Assembly: GCA_017506175.1 (NCBI GenBank)
Contig: JAFVNW010000099.1
Coordinates: 19,109 to 83,108 of the forward strand
Source: Bacteroidales bacterium
GTDB taxonomy: Bacteria; Bacteroidota; Bacteroidia; Bacteroidales; WCHB1-69
Length of the DNA stretch: 64,000 nucleotides
Direction of reading: 5' to 3'
Under the pieces are notes generated by a model. That model was not told the origin of the DNA. It ran no database searches and saw only the letters and a list, made by a program, of their open reading frames with translations. A program made the position numbers and the translations under genes. Positions 17,100 to 25,178 of this stretch are shown piece after piece. Positions within the stretch are counted from its first letter, which is position 1. Each line of letters starts with the position of its first letter.

Positions 17100-18170
17100 A
17101 TGTTTGAAATGACATCATCCAAGCACAGACAAAAACTTTTCTGGTTACTTTTGCTTCCGCTGATGCTGTGCGCCTGCCACAAGGAAAAGGCATATACCCC
17201 AACACCTTACGAAGTGGTGATTCCGCGCTATTTCCCCACCGAACTCAATATTCCGGAAGATAATCCGATGACGGTGGAAGGTGTTGAATTGGGACGTAAA
17301 TTGTTTTACGACAGCAAGTTGCGTGGTTATTCCGGCACCAATCCCGACTCGATGATGTGCTGTGCCTCCTGTCACGTACCTGACGCCGGCTTTGACCTCG
17401 GCGCCAACAACCCGCGGCTTCGCAACGGCAAACCCGTGGGCATCAACGGATCGCCCACCCACCACAACGCGCTTCCGCTAGTCAACCTTGTCTTCAACCA
17501 CGAAGGCTACGGCTGGAACGGCGGGATGAAGAGCATCGAGGAGATTGTGGGGGCAACCATCACCGACCCCACCGAGTTCGGATCGAGCCATGCCAGAGTG
17601 GTCGCCACGCTTTCGGCGGATGCGGAATACCGCGAAATGTTCCGCAAAGCATTTGGCACAGAGGAAGTGACCCTCGACCGGATTGAAAAGGCAGTGGCGC
17701 AGTACGTGCGTACGCTCATCGACTGCGACTCCAAGTTCGACCGTTACCTGCGCGGGGAAGAGCATCTGACAGAGCAGGAGTGGCGCGGCTATGTGCTCTT
17801 CACAACCGAAGAGGGAGCCGACTGCTTCCACTGTCATGGAAGCGCCGGAACACCGCTTTTCACCACCAACCAGTTCTACAACAACGCTTTGGATGCCACC
17901 TTCAGCGACCCGCTCGACCGGTTTTCCGTCACGGGCAACCCGCTTGATCACGGAGTCTATCGCGCCCCTACCCTGCGCAACATCTCCCAAAGCGCGCCCT
18001 ACATGCACGACGGACGCTTCTCCACCCTCAATGAAGTACTGGATTTCTACAACACCGGGCTGCAAAACTCACCCTATGTAAGCCCGCTGATGCACAAGAT
18101 TAACGATGGCGGTGCTTGCCTAACACCTTCGCAAATCGCTGATTTGAAGGCATTTCTTGAAACACTATAA
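17100..18170 (+). CDS. Di-haem cytochrome c peroxidase, predicted lipoprotein
   Basis: 356 residues from the ATG at 17100 (17109 is equally possible). Signal peptide with a lipobox-like LCAC, so the mature protein would be anchored by a lipidated Cys. Two c-type haem motifs: CASCH near 88 and CFHCH near 243, and the MauG/CcpA pattern GRKLFYDSKL, GSPTHHNALPLVN, FGTEEV, APTLRNISQSAPYMHDG. It reduces H2O2 in the periplasm or on the membrane surface with electrons from a quinol/cytochrome chain. It is back to back with the flavodiiron operon, so peroxide removal is organised on both sides of the inner membrane. Confidence 0.93.
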   Translation: MFEMTSSKHRQKLFWLLLLPLMLCACHKEKAYTPTPYEVVIPRYFPTELNIPEDNPMTVEGVELGRKLFYDSKLRGYSGTNPDSMMCCASCHVPDAGFDLGANNPRLRNGKPVGINGSPTHHNALPLVNLVFNHEGYGWNGGMKSIEEIVGATITDPTEFGSSHARVVATLSADAEYREMFRKAFGTEEVTLDRIEKAVAQYVRTLIDCDSKFDRYLRGEEHLTEQEWRGYVLFTTEEGADCFHCHGSAGTPLFTTNQFYNNALDATFSDPLDRFSVTGNPLDHGVYRAPTLRNISQSAPYMHDGRFSTLNEVLDFYNTGLQNSPYVSPLMHKINDGGACLTPSQIADLKAFLETL

Positions 18171-18204
18171 TTATAAAATATAGACAACAACAATAACTAC
18201 AACT

Positions 18205-18795
18205 ATGAAAATTTACACAAAGGCCGGAGACGGCGGGACGACCTCCCTTGCTGGGGGTAAACGATTGAAAAAAAGCGATCTACAAATCGAAGCCTACGGA
18301 ACGGTGGACGAATTGAACTCCGTTTTGGGGGTTGCGATTGAAGAAATCCAAGCGGAAGAATGCACAAACGAGTCAGAAAAATGCAAATTGGCAGAGCGTT
18401 TGTGCACCATTCAAAGCCAGCTTTTCACCGTGGGCGGCATCTTAGCCACACACGCTGAAAGTTGGGAGAAGTATTGGGATGCCCAAACGATCAGTCAATG
18501 GACGGGTGATTTGGAGGCATGGATTGACGAGTATTCCGCAGCGTTGCCGGAGTTGCGCACTTTCATCCTGCCGAGGGGCAGCAAAAGCGCGGCGCTTCTC
18601 CATCTAGCCCGCACGGTGTGCCGGCGCAGCGAACGATGCATCTGCCGCTTCAGCGAGCAGAACGACCTTCCGGAAAACATGCTGGAAAGCGTCCAAAAGT
18701 TTGTCAATCGCCTTTCCGATTTTTTCTTTATTTCTGCCAGAAAAATGCTGCAAATCGAAAATAAATCCGAAACTATCTGGAAATCAGCAAAATAA
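18205..18795 (+). CDS. Cob(I)alamin adenosyltransferase, PduO type
   Basis: 196 residues. The ATP and corrin binding motifs are GDGGTTSL near 8, DELNSVLG near 36, and the PRGSKSAALLHLARTVCRRSER helix near 122-141 with the conserved Arg. It makes adenosylcobalamin from cob(I)alamin and ATP. It lies 34 nt after the peroxidase gene. I have no explanation for the pairing except shared transcription. Trimeric cytosolic enzymes; the C-terminal tail is slightly longer than in typical PduO. Confidence 0.93.
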   Translation: MKIYTKAGDGGTTSLAGGKRLKKSDLQIEAYGTVDELNSVLGVAIEEIQAEECTNESEKCKLAERLCTIQSQLFTVGGILATHAESWEKYWDAQTISQWTGDLEAWIDEYSAALPELRTFILPRGSKSAALLHLARTVCRRSERCICRFSEQNDLPENMLESVQKFVNRLSDFFFISARKMLQIENKSETIWKSAK

Positions 18796-18832
18796 AATTT
18801 TCTAAAAAAGGCATATTCTATAAAAAAAAATG

Positions 18833-18840
18833 TACTTTTG
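18833..18840 (+). promoter_or_regulatory. Promoter -7 element
   Basis: TACTTTTG, 41 nt upstream of the DUF2795 gene start. Confidence 0.55.
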
Positions 18841-18881
18841 CCGCCTCAAAAAACGCAAGTTATTTACTTAAATCTTTATAT

Positions 18882-19103
18882 ATGTATTGGACATTAGAAT
18901 TGGCTTCAAATTTGGAAGACGCACCATGGCCGGCGACAAAAGACGAACTGATTGACTATGCAATCCGCTCTGGCGCCCCGATGGAAGTGGTTGAGAATTT
19001 ACGTGAAATTGAAGATGAAGGCGAGGTTTACGACTCTATTGAAGACCTTTGGCCCGACTACCCAACCAAAGAAGACTTTTTTTTCAATGAGGACGAATAC
19101 TAA
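18882..19103 (+). CDS. DUF2795 domain-containing protein
   Basis: 73 residues, very acidic (Asp/Glu-rich). It shows the DUF2795 pattern WPATKDELIDYAI followed by GAPMEVVENLREIED; the family is a small helical fold found in many Bacteria, thought without proof to bind nucleic acid or proteins. Single-gene unit: own promoter and a strong terminator at 19149-19188. Confidence 0.85.
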   Translation: MYWTLELASNLEDAPWPATKDELIDYAIRSGAPMEVVENLREIEDEGEVYDSIEDLWPDYPTKEDFFFNEDEY

Positions 19104-19148
19104 AAGGTTAATCGGTTAGGAAACTACAATCATCTTACTGATAATCCA

Positions 19149-19188
19149 TGCAAAATGGCGGGCAGCAATGTTCGCCATTTTGCATTTT
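19149..19188 (+). terminator. Intrinsic terminator
   Basis: Perfect 12-bp stem (TGCAAAATGGCG with CGCCATTTTGCA) followed by TTTTAG, 45 nt past the DUF2795 stop. Confidence 0.85.
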
Positions 19189-19237
19189 AGGACAATTGAA
19201 GGAAAGGATGAAAGGATGAAGGGATGAAAGGGATAAC

Positions 19238-19501
19238 TTACAGTACAGTAATCACATCTTCCCCTAATGCCAAAGAAATGTGTGCTAATGTTTTTGTTGT
19301 AAAATTATGGCGTCCCGTGAGCCATTTGGAGACCTCTGACTCTTTTTTGCCAAGCTTTTCTGCCAATGCTCGTTGTGTCATGCCATTTTTTTTCAGCAGT
19401 CTATCTATCTTCTCTGCAATGGCAAAGGAGAGTTCAAACTCTGCTTTTGTTTCTGGTGTTACTTGAGCCAGACATTCTCTGAATAAAGGATTTGTAATCA
19501 T
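19238..19501 (-). CDS. XRE-family HTH protein (antitoxin-like)
   Basis: 87 residues with one helix-turn-helix: KNGMTQRALAEKLGKKESEVSKWL in two helices near 39-62. The N-terminal helical part and short length match antitoxins of the HigA/HipB type. It would bind its own promoter region and neutralise the product of the preceding gene (19498-19974), whose stop it overlaps by 4 nt, as expected for translational coupling. Whether the neighbour is a toxin is not proven. Confidence 0.75.
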   Translation of the reverse strand: MITNPLFRECLAQVTPETKAEFELSFAIAEKIDRLLKKNGMTQRALAEKLGKKESEVSKWLTGRHNFTTKTLAHISLALGEDVITVL

Positions 19502-19974
19502 AATTCAAAAGTTGCTCCTTCCAACCCAATGATATAATTCTTGTCAATACTTACAGTTCCGTTTTTCTGTGCTGCTTTCAGAAGTCTATCAAATTTTTGA
19601 AGATCCATCACATAGCCGCACAATTCTTCATTTTCCTGATATGTCCGTGTTTCTTTAACCCCTCCATTACCCAAAATGAGAATCTGATTGGAAATGCGAA
19701 GGCAGTATAGACGCAATTTATGCGAATCCAGTGATAAGGCACAGACATCATCATTCATTTTTCCTTCGATTCTAAAAAAACGTTCCAAAGCTCCACGTTC
19801 TATGATTCTTGAAAGTGCCATTAAAATCAGTTGGAAATCCTTATTTAACGTGGACTCATCCTTGAATTCGTTAAGGAATTTCTCAAATTCACTTTCATCA
19901 GACCCATTGAAACAGATGGAATACAAACTCACAGAATCATTACTCTCAATAGTTTTTAATGTAGCTTTTTTCAT
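19498..19974 (-). CDS. Hypothetical protein, candidate toxin of an antitoxin pair
   Basis: 158 residues, no signal peptide. An N-terminal segment rich in Ser and Asp, a helical region rich in Lys/Arg (near 50-80), then strands KLRLYCLRISNQILIL and GGVKETRTYQENEEL. The middle is reminiscent of RelE/HigB-like beta sheets (RLYCLRI, ILGNGGVK) but no catalytic set can be identified, so this is a weak match. The gene starts from a promoter (-7 at 20003-20010) and overlaps the HTH gene by 4 nt. Confidence 0.55.
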   Translation of the reverse strand: MKKATLKTIESNDSVSLYSICFNGSDESEFEKFLNEFKDESTLNKDFQLILMALSRIIERGALERFFRIEGKMNDDVCALSLDSHKLRLYCLRISNQILILGNGGVKETRTYQENEELCGYVMDLQKFDRLLKAAQKNGTVSIDKNYIIGLEGATFEL

Positions 19975-20002
19975 AGTTGTTATAGTTTAAGATTAGACGC
20001 TG

Positions 20003-20010
20003 CAAAAATA
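20003..20010 (-). promoter_or_regulatory. Promoter -7 element of the HTH/toxin-like pair
   Basis: TATTTTTG on the minus strand, 29 nt upstream of the start at 19974. Confidence 0.55.
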
Positions 20011-20158
20011 CACAAAAAATACTAACTTAATTTATAAGTGAAGTTTTTTTGAAAAAAATCTTTCTGCGGTTTCCTCTCTTTATAAGAACCGAGGCAAACC
20101 CGCGCCCGCAGATTTGCCCCAATTCTCAGTTCTCGATTTTCAATTTCCGCAGTTTCCC

Positions 20159-20938
20159 CTAATCGCGGACACAACGGACGGAATAGCCATCGGTTTTACT
20201 AGAGCCAAACGAGCAGTACACGGAAGCGCCAGTGTAGTTGAGGTAGCGGGAGATAGCGTTGCTACCATTGGCTGTAGCGCTCCAGAAATTTGCATCGTCG
20301 GCGAATTCGCTGATGCTACCGTAGTAGCCTCCCGCAGGCAACGCACTGAAGCCTGTAGAGTTGTTTTGGGAGCGGTCGTTGCCGACGGCGCCAGAATTAC
20401 CTGAGGTATTCCAATCTTCTGTGGAAGCCAACGCTTTCGCCACATTGCCCGAAGTTGCAGTGTAATAACTGCAAGTCGCCACATAATTTTCCAACTCCGT
20501 CCACTCTACATCAGAAGGCACGTGCCACCCGTTGGGACAGATGCCCTGCACATGGCTGGGGTTGCTGGAAGAGGATGACGAATTGCCCATCACTGCCTTC
20601 CAATTGTATAGGTAACCGTATGGGTACACATTGCTGCTGCTATTGTTCGGACAGTATCGGTATGCCGTTGTGGTACTTGTAGAGGAACCCTGTGGAATGG
20701 ACGTGCCGTTGGCATAGTGCGTGGTGCGCAGGTTTTGTGCCATCCACTCTTGGTTGCCCAATCTCACCACATCGTATACATTACCATCGTAATCCGTCAC
20801 CGTTCCACAAATGCCATCACCTAACGGCTTTTGAGGATCCGGCTTAATCATCAGATGGTCTTTCTCGCACCGGGTGAACAGAATGCCCACAAACAAAACA
20901 AACAAACATGTTCCTAATTGTTTCATATATCTTTTCAT
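20159..20938 (-). CDS. FISUMP domain lipoprotein
   Basis: 259 residues. A lipoprotein signal with TRC near 24 and the Fibrobacter paralogous (FISUMP) domain: VTDYDGNVYDVVRLGNQEWM, CPNGWHVPSDVEW, a low-complexity Ser run near 120-128, GFSALPAGGYYGSISEF and the closing YSVRCVRD. It has a C-type-lectin-like fold and is exposed on the cell surface or in the periplasm in the species where it was studied, without a defined ligand. It lies 2 nt after the VWA gene, probably in one transcript. The poly-Ser/Asn stretch and the repeated DNA suggest a variable surface segment. Confidence 0.9.
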   Translation of the reverse strand: MKRYMKQLGTCLFVLFVGILFTRCEKDHLMIKPDPQKPLGDGICGTVTDYDGNVYDVVRLGNQEWMAQNLRTTHYANGTSIPQGSSTSTTTAYRYCPNNSSSNVYPYGYLYNWKAVMGNSSSSSSNPSHVQGICPNGWHVPSDVEWTELENYVATCSYYTATSGNVAKALASTEDWNTSGNSGAVGNDRSQNNSTGFSALPAGGYYGSISEFADDANFWSATANGSNAISRYLNYTGASVYCSFGSSKTDGYSVRCVRD

Positions 20939-20940
20939 AA

Positions 20941-22638
20941 TTATTGCTGTTTTTTCTGGTTATTCTTATTTTTCTTGCCTAATTGCGCAAAGTTGATACC
21001 GATATTGAATGTTGCTTGTGGAAGCACCAAGTACCAGTCATCTACCGAGACCATATATTCTCCGACATAGTCTCTTCCACTATACTCGCTGACTGAAAAA
21101 TCAAAAAAGAAATAGAAGCCCTTAAACACACCCCCCAAGCGCATATCGATACCTGCATCAAAATAAACATCACGGTGAACGGAATATCCTGAATCGTGGA
21201 AACTAATATCATATCTATCGTGGAGGTTGCACCCAAGTCCGAGCAAGAAGGCTTTTTGCTGGGGTCCTATCATAAAATCCAGTCCGACATTCCCTTGATG
21301 GAAGGAGATGAAAGAGGTTTTGTAGGAGCCGTACAACCCCATTGCGAATTTCGGCCCACAAGCTATTGCGAAGTCCAATCCCACGGAAAATTCCAAGAAC
21401 TGGGTGGGCTTGGAGTAGCCGCCACCACCACCCACATTGAGGCCGAACAGGGGCAGGCGCAGAAAATCAGGCTTGGGCTTTTCTTTCTTCTTTTGTCCAG
21501 GATACGTCCATGCGACCCGCCCACTAAACGAATTGGGCACATATAAATTGAGGATGCGCCATTGGTTAATGAGATTCTGGGCGATAGCTGCAAACTCTCC
21601 ACCTAATTCCGAATAGTTATTCAACAGCTTAAAGTTGCCAAGACTTTCGCCAATTCTTTGGAACTTGGCTAACTGACCTTCCGAAATAATGTCATCGCCT
21701 TTCACACCACGTATCTCATGTTGCAAGGGAATGTCATTGAAACGTACATTCTGCATTTTGGTGCCATATTTAGACAGGAGTTCGTCATAGTAATTATCCG
21801 CTGTGAGAATGTCCTTATCAGGATTTCGTGAAGTTTGGTCCAACCCATCGGTAAAAGTCACCATAAAGGCAGCTGAAAGAGGTTCTTTGGGTGATATTGA
21901 CTTCTCGCAGTAGGCATTCATCAATTCAACCACCTTGTCCACAGCATAGTAGAGTGCCGTACCATTTTCGGGCTCCCGATTATTGATAAATGTGTCCATT
22001 TGCATATACGAGTTGTACGTAAGAGGTCTGATGTCAAAAACTTTTGTCTCATTGATTTTGGAGAAGCATACGATTCCTAATTTGATATTTCCGATACCTT
22101 TTGAAGCTTCGTAGAGAAATTTCACAAAGTCTTTGGCCGCATTCTTAACCTTCCCAAAGTCACCACCAATGGAAGAACTACAATCAATAACCAACATACC
22201 AACCATTGACTTTTTCTCCTCTACCCCTGCCGTACCTTGACGAGTTTCGACGTCGGGCTGCCACTCGTTGATGGTGTTGTCGTAACGCCAAAAATCCAAC
22301 GGGGTTTCAATGCCTCCCGGATAGTCGGTACTTGCACGACTGAACTGAAAAAGAACATCCTCCAAAAGTGTCGGTTCCCCGGATCGTGTAACATCAGGGT
22401 CATCAAAATAGATACCTTGATTGTCAATGTCGCTTAACTTGTAAACAGCCTGCCCATTTGCCCCTTTTTCAATCGAAAGATTTCCCTTGATGAAATATTG
22501 CGCATCATCGGGATTAGTGCGATTAAGCTTAGATTGACCCATCGCCATAAAAGAGACTGCAAGTCCAATGAATGTAAGTAAAAACCTTCGCAGGCAGCAC
22601 ATTCCGCCGCCCCAATGAAAACAATTCTTCTTCTTCAT
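20941..22638 (-). CDS. VWA-domain protein with C-terminal beta-barrel
   Basis: 565 residues with a signal peptide that ends near MAMGQ. The VWA domain carries the MIDAS set: DCSSS at 152-156, a Thr near 225 (NGTALYYAVDK) and FTDGLDQTS near 260. The C-terminal half (about 350-560) is rich in beta strands that look like an outer membrane barrel (GGGGGYSKPTQFLEFSVGLDF, FKGFYFFFDFSVSEY, ATFNIGINFAQL). So a surface or periplasmic metal-dependent binding domain anchored on a barrel. Followed by the FISUMP lipoprotein 2 nt downstream, a possible partner. Driven from a promoter at 22891-22898, leaving a leader of about 250 nt. Confidence 0.8.
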   Translation of the reverse strand: MKKKNCFHWGGGMCCLRRFLLTFIGLAVSFMAMGQSKLNRTNPDDAQYFIKGNLSIEKGANGQAVYKLSDIDNQGIYFDDPDVTRSGEPTLLEDVLFQFSRASTDYPGGIETPLDFWRYDNTINEWQPDVETRQGTAGVEEKKSMVGMLVIDCSSSIGGDFGKVKNAAKDFVKFLYEASKGIGNIKLGIVCFSKINETKVFDIRPLTYNSYMQMDTFINNREPENGTALYYAVDKVVELMNAYCEKSISPKEPLSAAFMVTFTDGLDQTSRNPDKDILTADNYYDELLSKYGTKMQNVRFNDIPLQHEIRGVKGDDIISEGQLAKFQRIGESLGNFKLLNNYSELGGEFAAIAQNLINQWRILNLYVPNSFSGRVAWTYPGQKKKEKPKPDFLRLPLFGLNVGGGGGYSKPTQFLEFSVGLDFAIACGPKFAMGLYGSYKTSFISFHQGNVGLDFMIGPQQKAFLLGLGCNLHDRYDISFHDSGYSVHRDVYFDAGIDMRLGGVFKGFYFFFDFSVSEYSGRDYVGEYMVSVDDWYLVLPQATFNIGINFAQLGKKNKNNQKKQQ

Positions 22639-22960
22639 ATTTTAGGTGTATTAATGGATTGATACTAAACCAAAGAAGCCCGTAGGCGCAACCCATCTGT
22701 TGTACTTACCGGCCATAGTGTGAAATAAAGGGGAAATGGTAAAATCTGTCGCTAATACAACATTTTTACGCAAAGTTATAGCAACATCCCATAACGCGCT
22801 GATATATATGAAAATCAACGAATTATAAAAAATTTCAGCAATTTTATCTGAAAAAAAATTGTCTCATTTTGAAATTAACAATTGAGGTTGCAAATTTACA
22901 AAATTAAATGAAATTAATCCTTAACCTCTTGTAAAAAAAAAGAAAACTGTGATTGTGATT
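22639..22960. other. Leader and promoter region of the VWA gene, no gene seen
   Basis: About 250 nt between the VWA start codon and its promoter box, AT-rich, with no ORF of note. No clear regulatory structure is visible. Confidence 0.5.
22891..22898 (-). promoter_or_regulatory. Promoter -7 element of the VWA gene
   Basis: TAAATTTG on the minus strand, about 253 nt upstream of the start at 22638. Confidence 0.5.
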
Positions 22961-23004
22961 ATGAATACTACAAGATTAAAGGGGGGATTCCGTTCGTTTT
23001 TTGA

Positions 23005-23041
23005 ATAAAAAAAAGGTCGGACTTCGCATCCGACCTTTTTT
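23005..23041. terminator. Bidirectional intrinsic terminator
   Basis: Stem GGTCGGA/TCCGACC (23015-23021 with 23029-23035) with loop CTTCGCA, a run of A on the left and a run of T on the right, so it works on both strands. On the minus strand it follows the 50-codon ORF (23069-23221); on the plus strand it follows a 14-codon ORF (22961-23005). Confidence 0.85.
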
Positions 23042-23068
23042 GTCTCTTTACAGAAAAAATTCTCCGAA

Positions 23069-23221
23069 TTAGTTGTTCATCACCACAAACGAATTGTTCA
23101 TCGGCAGATTCACCAACATCATCGCCTTGGAATAATTCAAGATATTGTTGATGATGAACTTGCGCGGGGAAAACAGTCTGGGGGATTTTTGCTTTTTCAA
23201 AATAGTAGATTTTTGCTCCAT
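23069..23221 (-). CDS. Small basic protein, hypothetical
   Basis: 50 residues from the ATG at 23221; earlier in-frame ATGs at 23266 and 23377 are possible. Lys/Arg-rich N-terminal half (KKQKSPRLFSPRKFI) and a hydrophobic C-terminal stretch rich in Met and Asn. Its stop is 28 nt before a strong terminator, which supports a real short transcript. No family recognised, so evidence is positional. Confidence 0.45.
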   Translation of the reverse strand: MEQKSTILKKQKSPRLFSPRKFIINNILNYSKAMMLVNLPMNNSFVVMNN

Positions 23222-23340
23222 AGGCAGTTTTGTTTGGTTAAATACTTGTATGTAACGCGATTCCATCCATTTTATTTTACAAACGAAAGGGAATCGTGGC
23301 AAAATTTCGCAACTTTTCGCTGCATTGTGAAAAAAAACGG

Positions 23341-23348
23341 TAATTTTG
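23341..23348 (+). promoter_or_regulatory. Promoter -7 element of the YgiQ gene
   Basis: TAATTTTG, 22 nt upstream of the ATG at 23370. It places the alternative TTG at 23346 inside the promoter. Confidence 0.55.
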
Positions 23349-23369
23349 CGTTTCCAAAAAAACTGCCTG

Positions 23370-25127
23370 ATGACCAATTACGGCAAGATTCCCGATACGA
23401 AACATTTCCTCCCAACCACCAAAAAAGAGTTGGAATGGCTGGGGTGGGACTACGTGGATGTGGTTATCATCAGCGGGGACGCCTACGTGGACCATCCCTC
23501 ATTTGGACCTGCGGTCATCGGGCGCTGGCTGGAAAGACTGGGACTGCGCGTGGCCATGCTTCCCCAGCCCAATTGGCAGGACGACGGCCGCGACTTCACC
23601 AAACTGGGGAAACCGCGACTCTTCTTCGGCATCTCAGCCGGCAACATGGACTCGATGGTCAACCACTACACCGCTGCCAAACGTCTCCGCCACGACGACG
23701 CATACACCCCCGGCAACCAACACGGCTTCCGCCCCGACTATGCCACCATCGTCTATACCAAGATGGTGAAGAAGTTCTTTCCCGACACACCCGTTGTCAT
23801 CGGCGGTATCGAGGCCTCCTTACGTAGGCTCTCCCACTACGACTACTGGAGCGATTCGCTAAAACCCTCTATCTTAATGGATTGTCCTGCCGATGTGCTC
23901 GTTTACGGCATGGGCGAAAAACCGATGGCCGACTTGGTGCGCATCTTCCAAGGCGAAGATTGGAAATCGCATCTGCAAGAATGTTCGCAAATCGCCTTTC
24001 TCACCGATGAACCGAAGAAATACTGCAACGTAAGCGAAGCACTCGTACTCCATCCTTTCGAGAAGGAACTGAGCAACAAACGGTTTTACGGCGAGAACTT
24101 CGTGGCATTTGAAACGGAGAGCAACAAAAAGGTGCAACGCACTATCATTCAACCATATAACAAGAAATCGCTCGTAATTTACCCGCCCTATCCGCCAGCA
24201 ACGGAGGAGGAGATGGACCATTTCGCGCTCTTCAATTCCATGATGAATGCACCACACCCGAAGTACGCCAAGCGCGGCGAAATACCGGCGTGGACCATGA
24301 TTCAGAACTCCATCACCATTCACCGAGGGTGCTTCGGCGGATGCAGTTTCTGCGCCATCACCGCGCACCAAGGGCGATTCGTCAGTTCGCGCTCCGAAAA
24401 GTCGATACTCGCGGAGGCGAAGGATCTGGCGCAACGCCCCTACTTCAAAGGGCACATCACCGACTTGGGCGCGCCATCGGCCAACATGTACCAGATGCAC
24501 GGACGGAATCAGGAAATCTGCGCCAAGTGTGCCAAGCCCTCCTGCATCTACCCGAACATTTGCAAAAACTTGATTATCAACCACAAACCACTCATCTCGC
24601 TCTACCGGAAAGCTGCCGCCATCGCGGGGGTGAAACACATCACCATCGGCAGCGGCATCCGCTACGACCTGCTCATCGCCGATGAGAAGACCGACCGCGA
24701 GAACGGCCTGACCGAGTACCTGACCGATGTCATCCGGCACCACGTTTCCGGCCGGCTGAAGGTGGCACCTGAGCATACCGTTTCCAAGGTTCTATGCAAA
24801 ATGCGCAAACCGAATTTTAACACTTTTAACACTTTTAACCAAAAATTCCAAAAAATCACAAGCGAGTGCAAATTGCGGCTGCAGTTGGTGCCCTACTTCA
24901 TCTCGGCACATCCCGCCTGCACGCTCGACGATATGAAATCACTCCACAAAACGGTGCAGAACCAGCACTTGCACATCGAGCCCGTGCAAGATTTCACCCC
25001 CACTCCCATGACCTACTCCACCGCAATGTATTATCTGGGCTACGACCCATATACCGGTGAAAAAGTGTTCAGTGCCAAGAGCAGGGGTGAAAAAGAGAAG
25101 CAGAAAAGCTGCTTCTTCCATTCATAG
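23370..25127 (+). CDS. YgiQ family radical SAM protein
   Basis: 585 residues from ATG 23370. The N-terminal domain begins FLPTTKKELEWLGWDYVDVV and contains the VIGGIEASLRR motif; the radical SAM CxxxCxxC is in RGCFGGCSFCAI near 326. The C-terminal part holds CAKCAKPSCIYPNIC, a Cys-rich loop that could bind a second Fe-S cluster, and an EHTVSK motif. YgiQ-type proteins are UPF0313 radical SAM enzymes of unknown reaction, widespread in anaerobes. The encoded C-terminal NFNTFNTFN stretch comes from a 9-bp tandem duplication in the gene (24818-24840). Confidence 0.93.
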   Translation: MTNYGKIPDTKHFLPTTKKELEWLGWDYVDVVIISGDAYVDHPSFGPAVIGRWLERLGLRVAMLPQPNWQDDGRDFTKLGKPRLFFGISAGNMDSMVNHYTAAKRLRHDDAYTPGNQHGFRPDYATIVYTKMVKKFFPDTPVVIGGIEASLRRLSHYDYWSDSLKPSILMDCPADVLVYGMGEKPMADLVRIFQGEDWKSHLQECSQIAFLTDEPKKYCNVSEALVLHPFEKELSNKRFYGENFVAFETESNKKVQRTIIQPYNKKSLVIYPPYPPATEEEMDHFALFNSMMNAPHPKYAKRGEIPAWTMIQNSITIHRGCFGGCSFCAITAHQGRFVSSRSEKSILAEAKDLAQRPYFKGHITDLGAPSANMYQMHGRNQEICAKCAKPSCIYPNICKNLIINHKPLISLYRKAAAIAGVKHITIGSGIRYDLLIADEKTDRENGLTEYLTDVIRHHVSGRLKVAPEHTVSKVLCKMRKPNFNTFNTFNQKFQKITSECKLRLQLVPYFISAHPACTLDDMKSLHKTVQNQHLHIEPVQDFTPTPMTYSTAMYYLGYDPYTGEKVFSAKSRGEKEKQKSCFFHS

Positions 25128-25178
25128 CGAACCGTGAATTGAGAAGGGGGCGATTCCCCTCGCTATTCATTATTCACA

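Noticed and set aside
20085-20120. Hairpin GGCAAA/TTTGCC as terminator of the FISUMP gene
   Set aside because: Short stem and no clear T run on the minus strand side; support was too weak to list.
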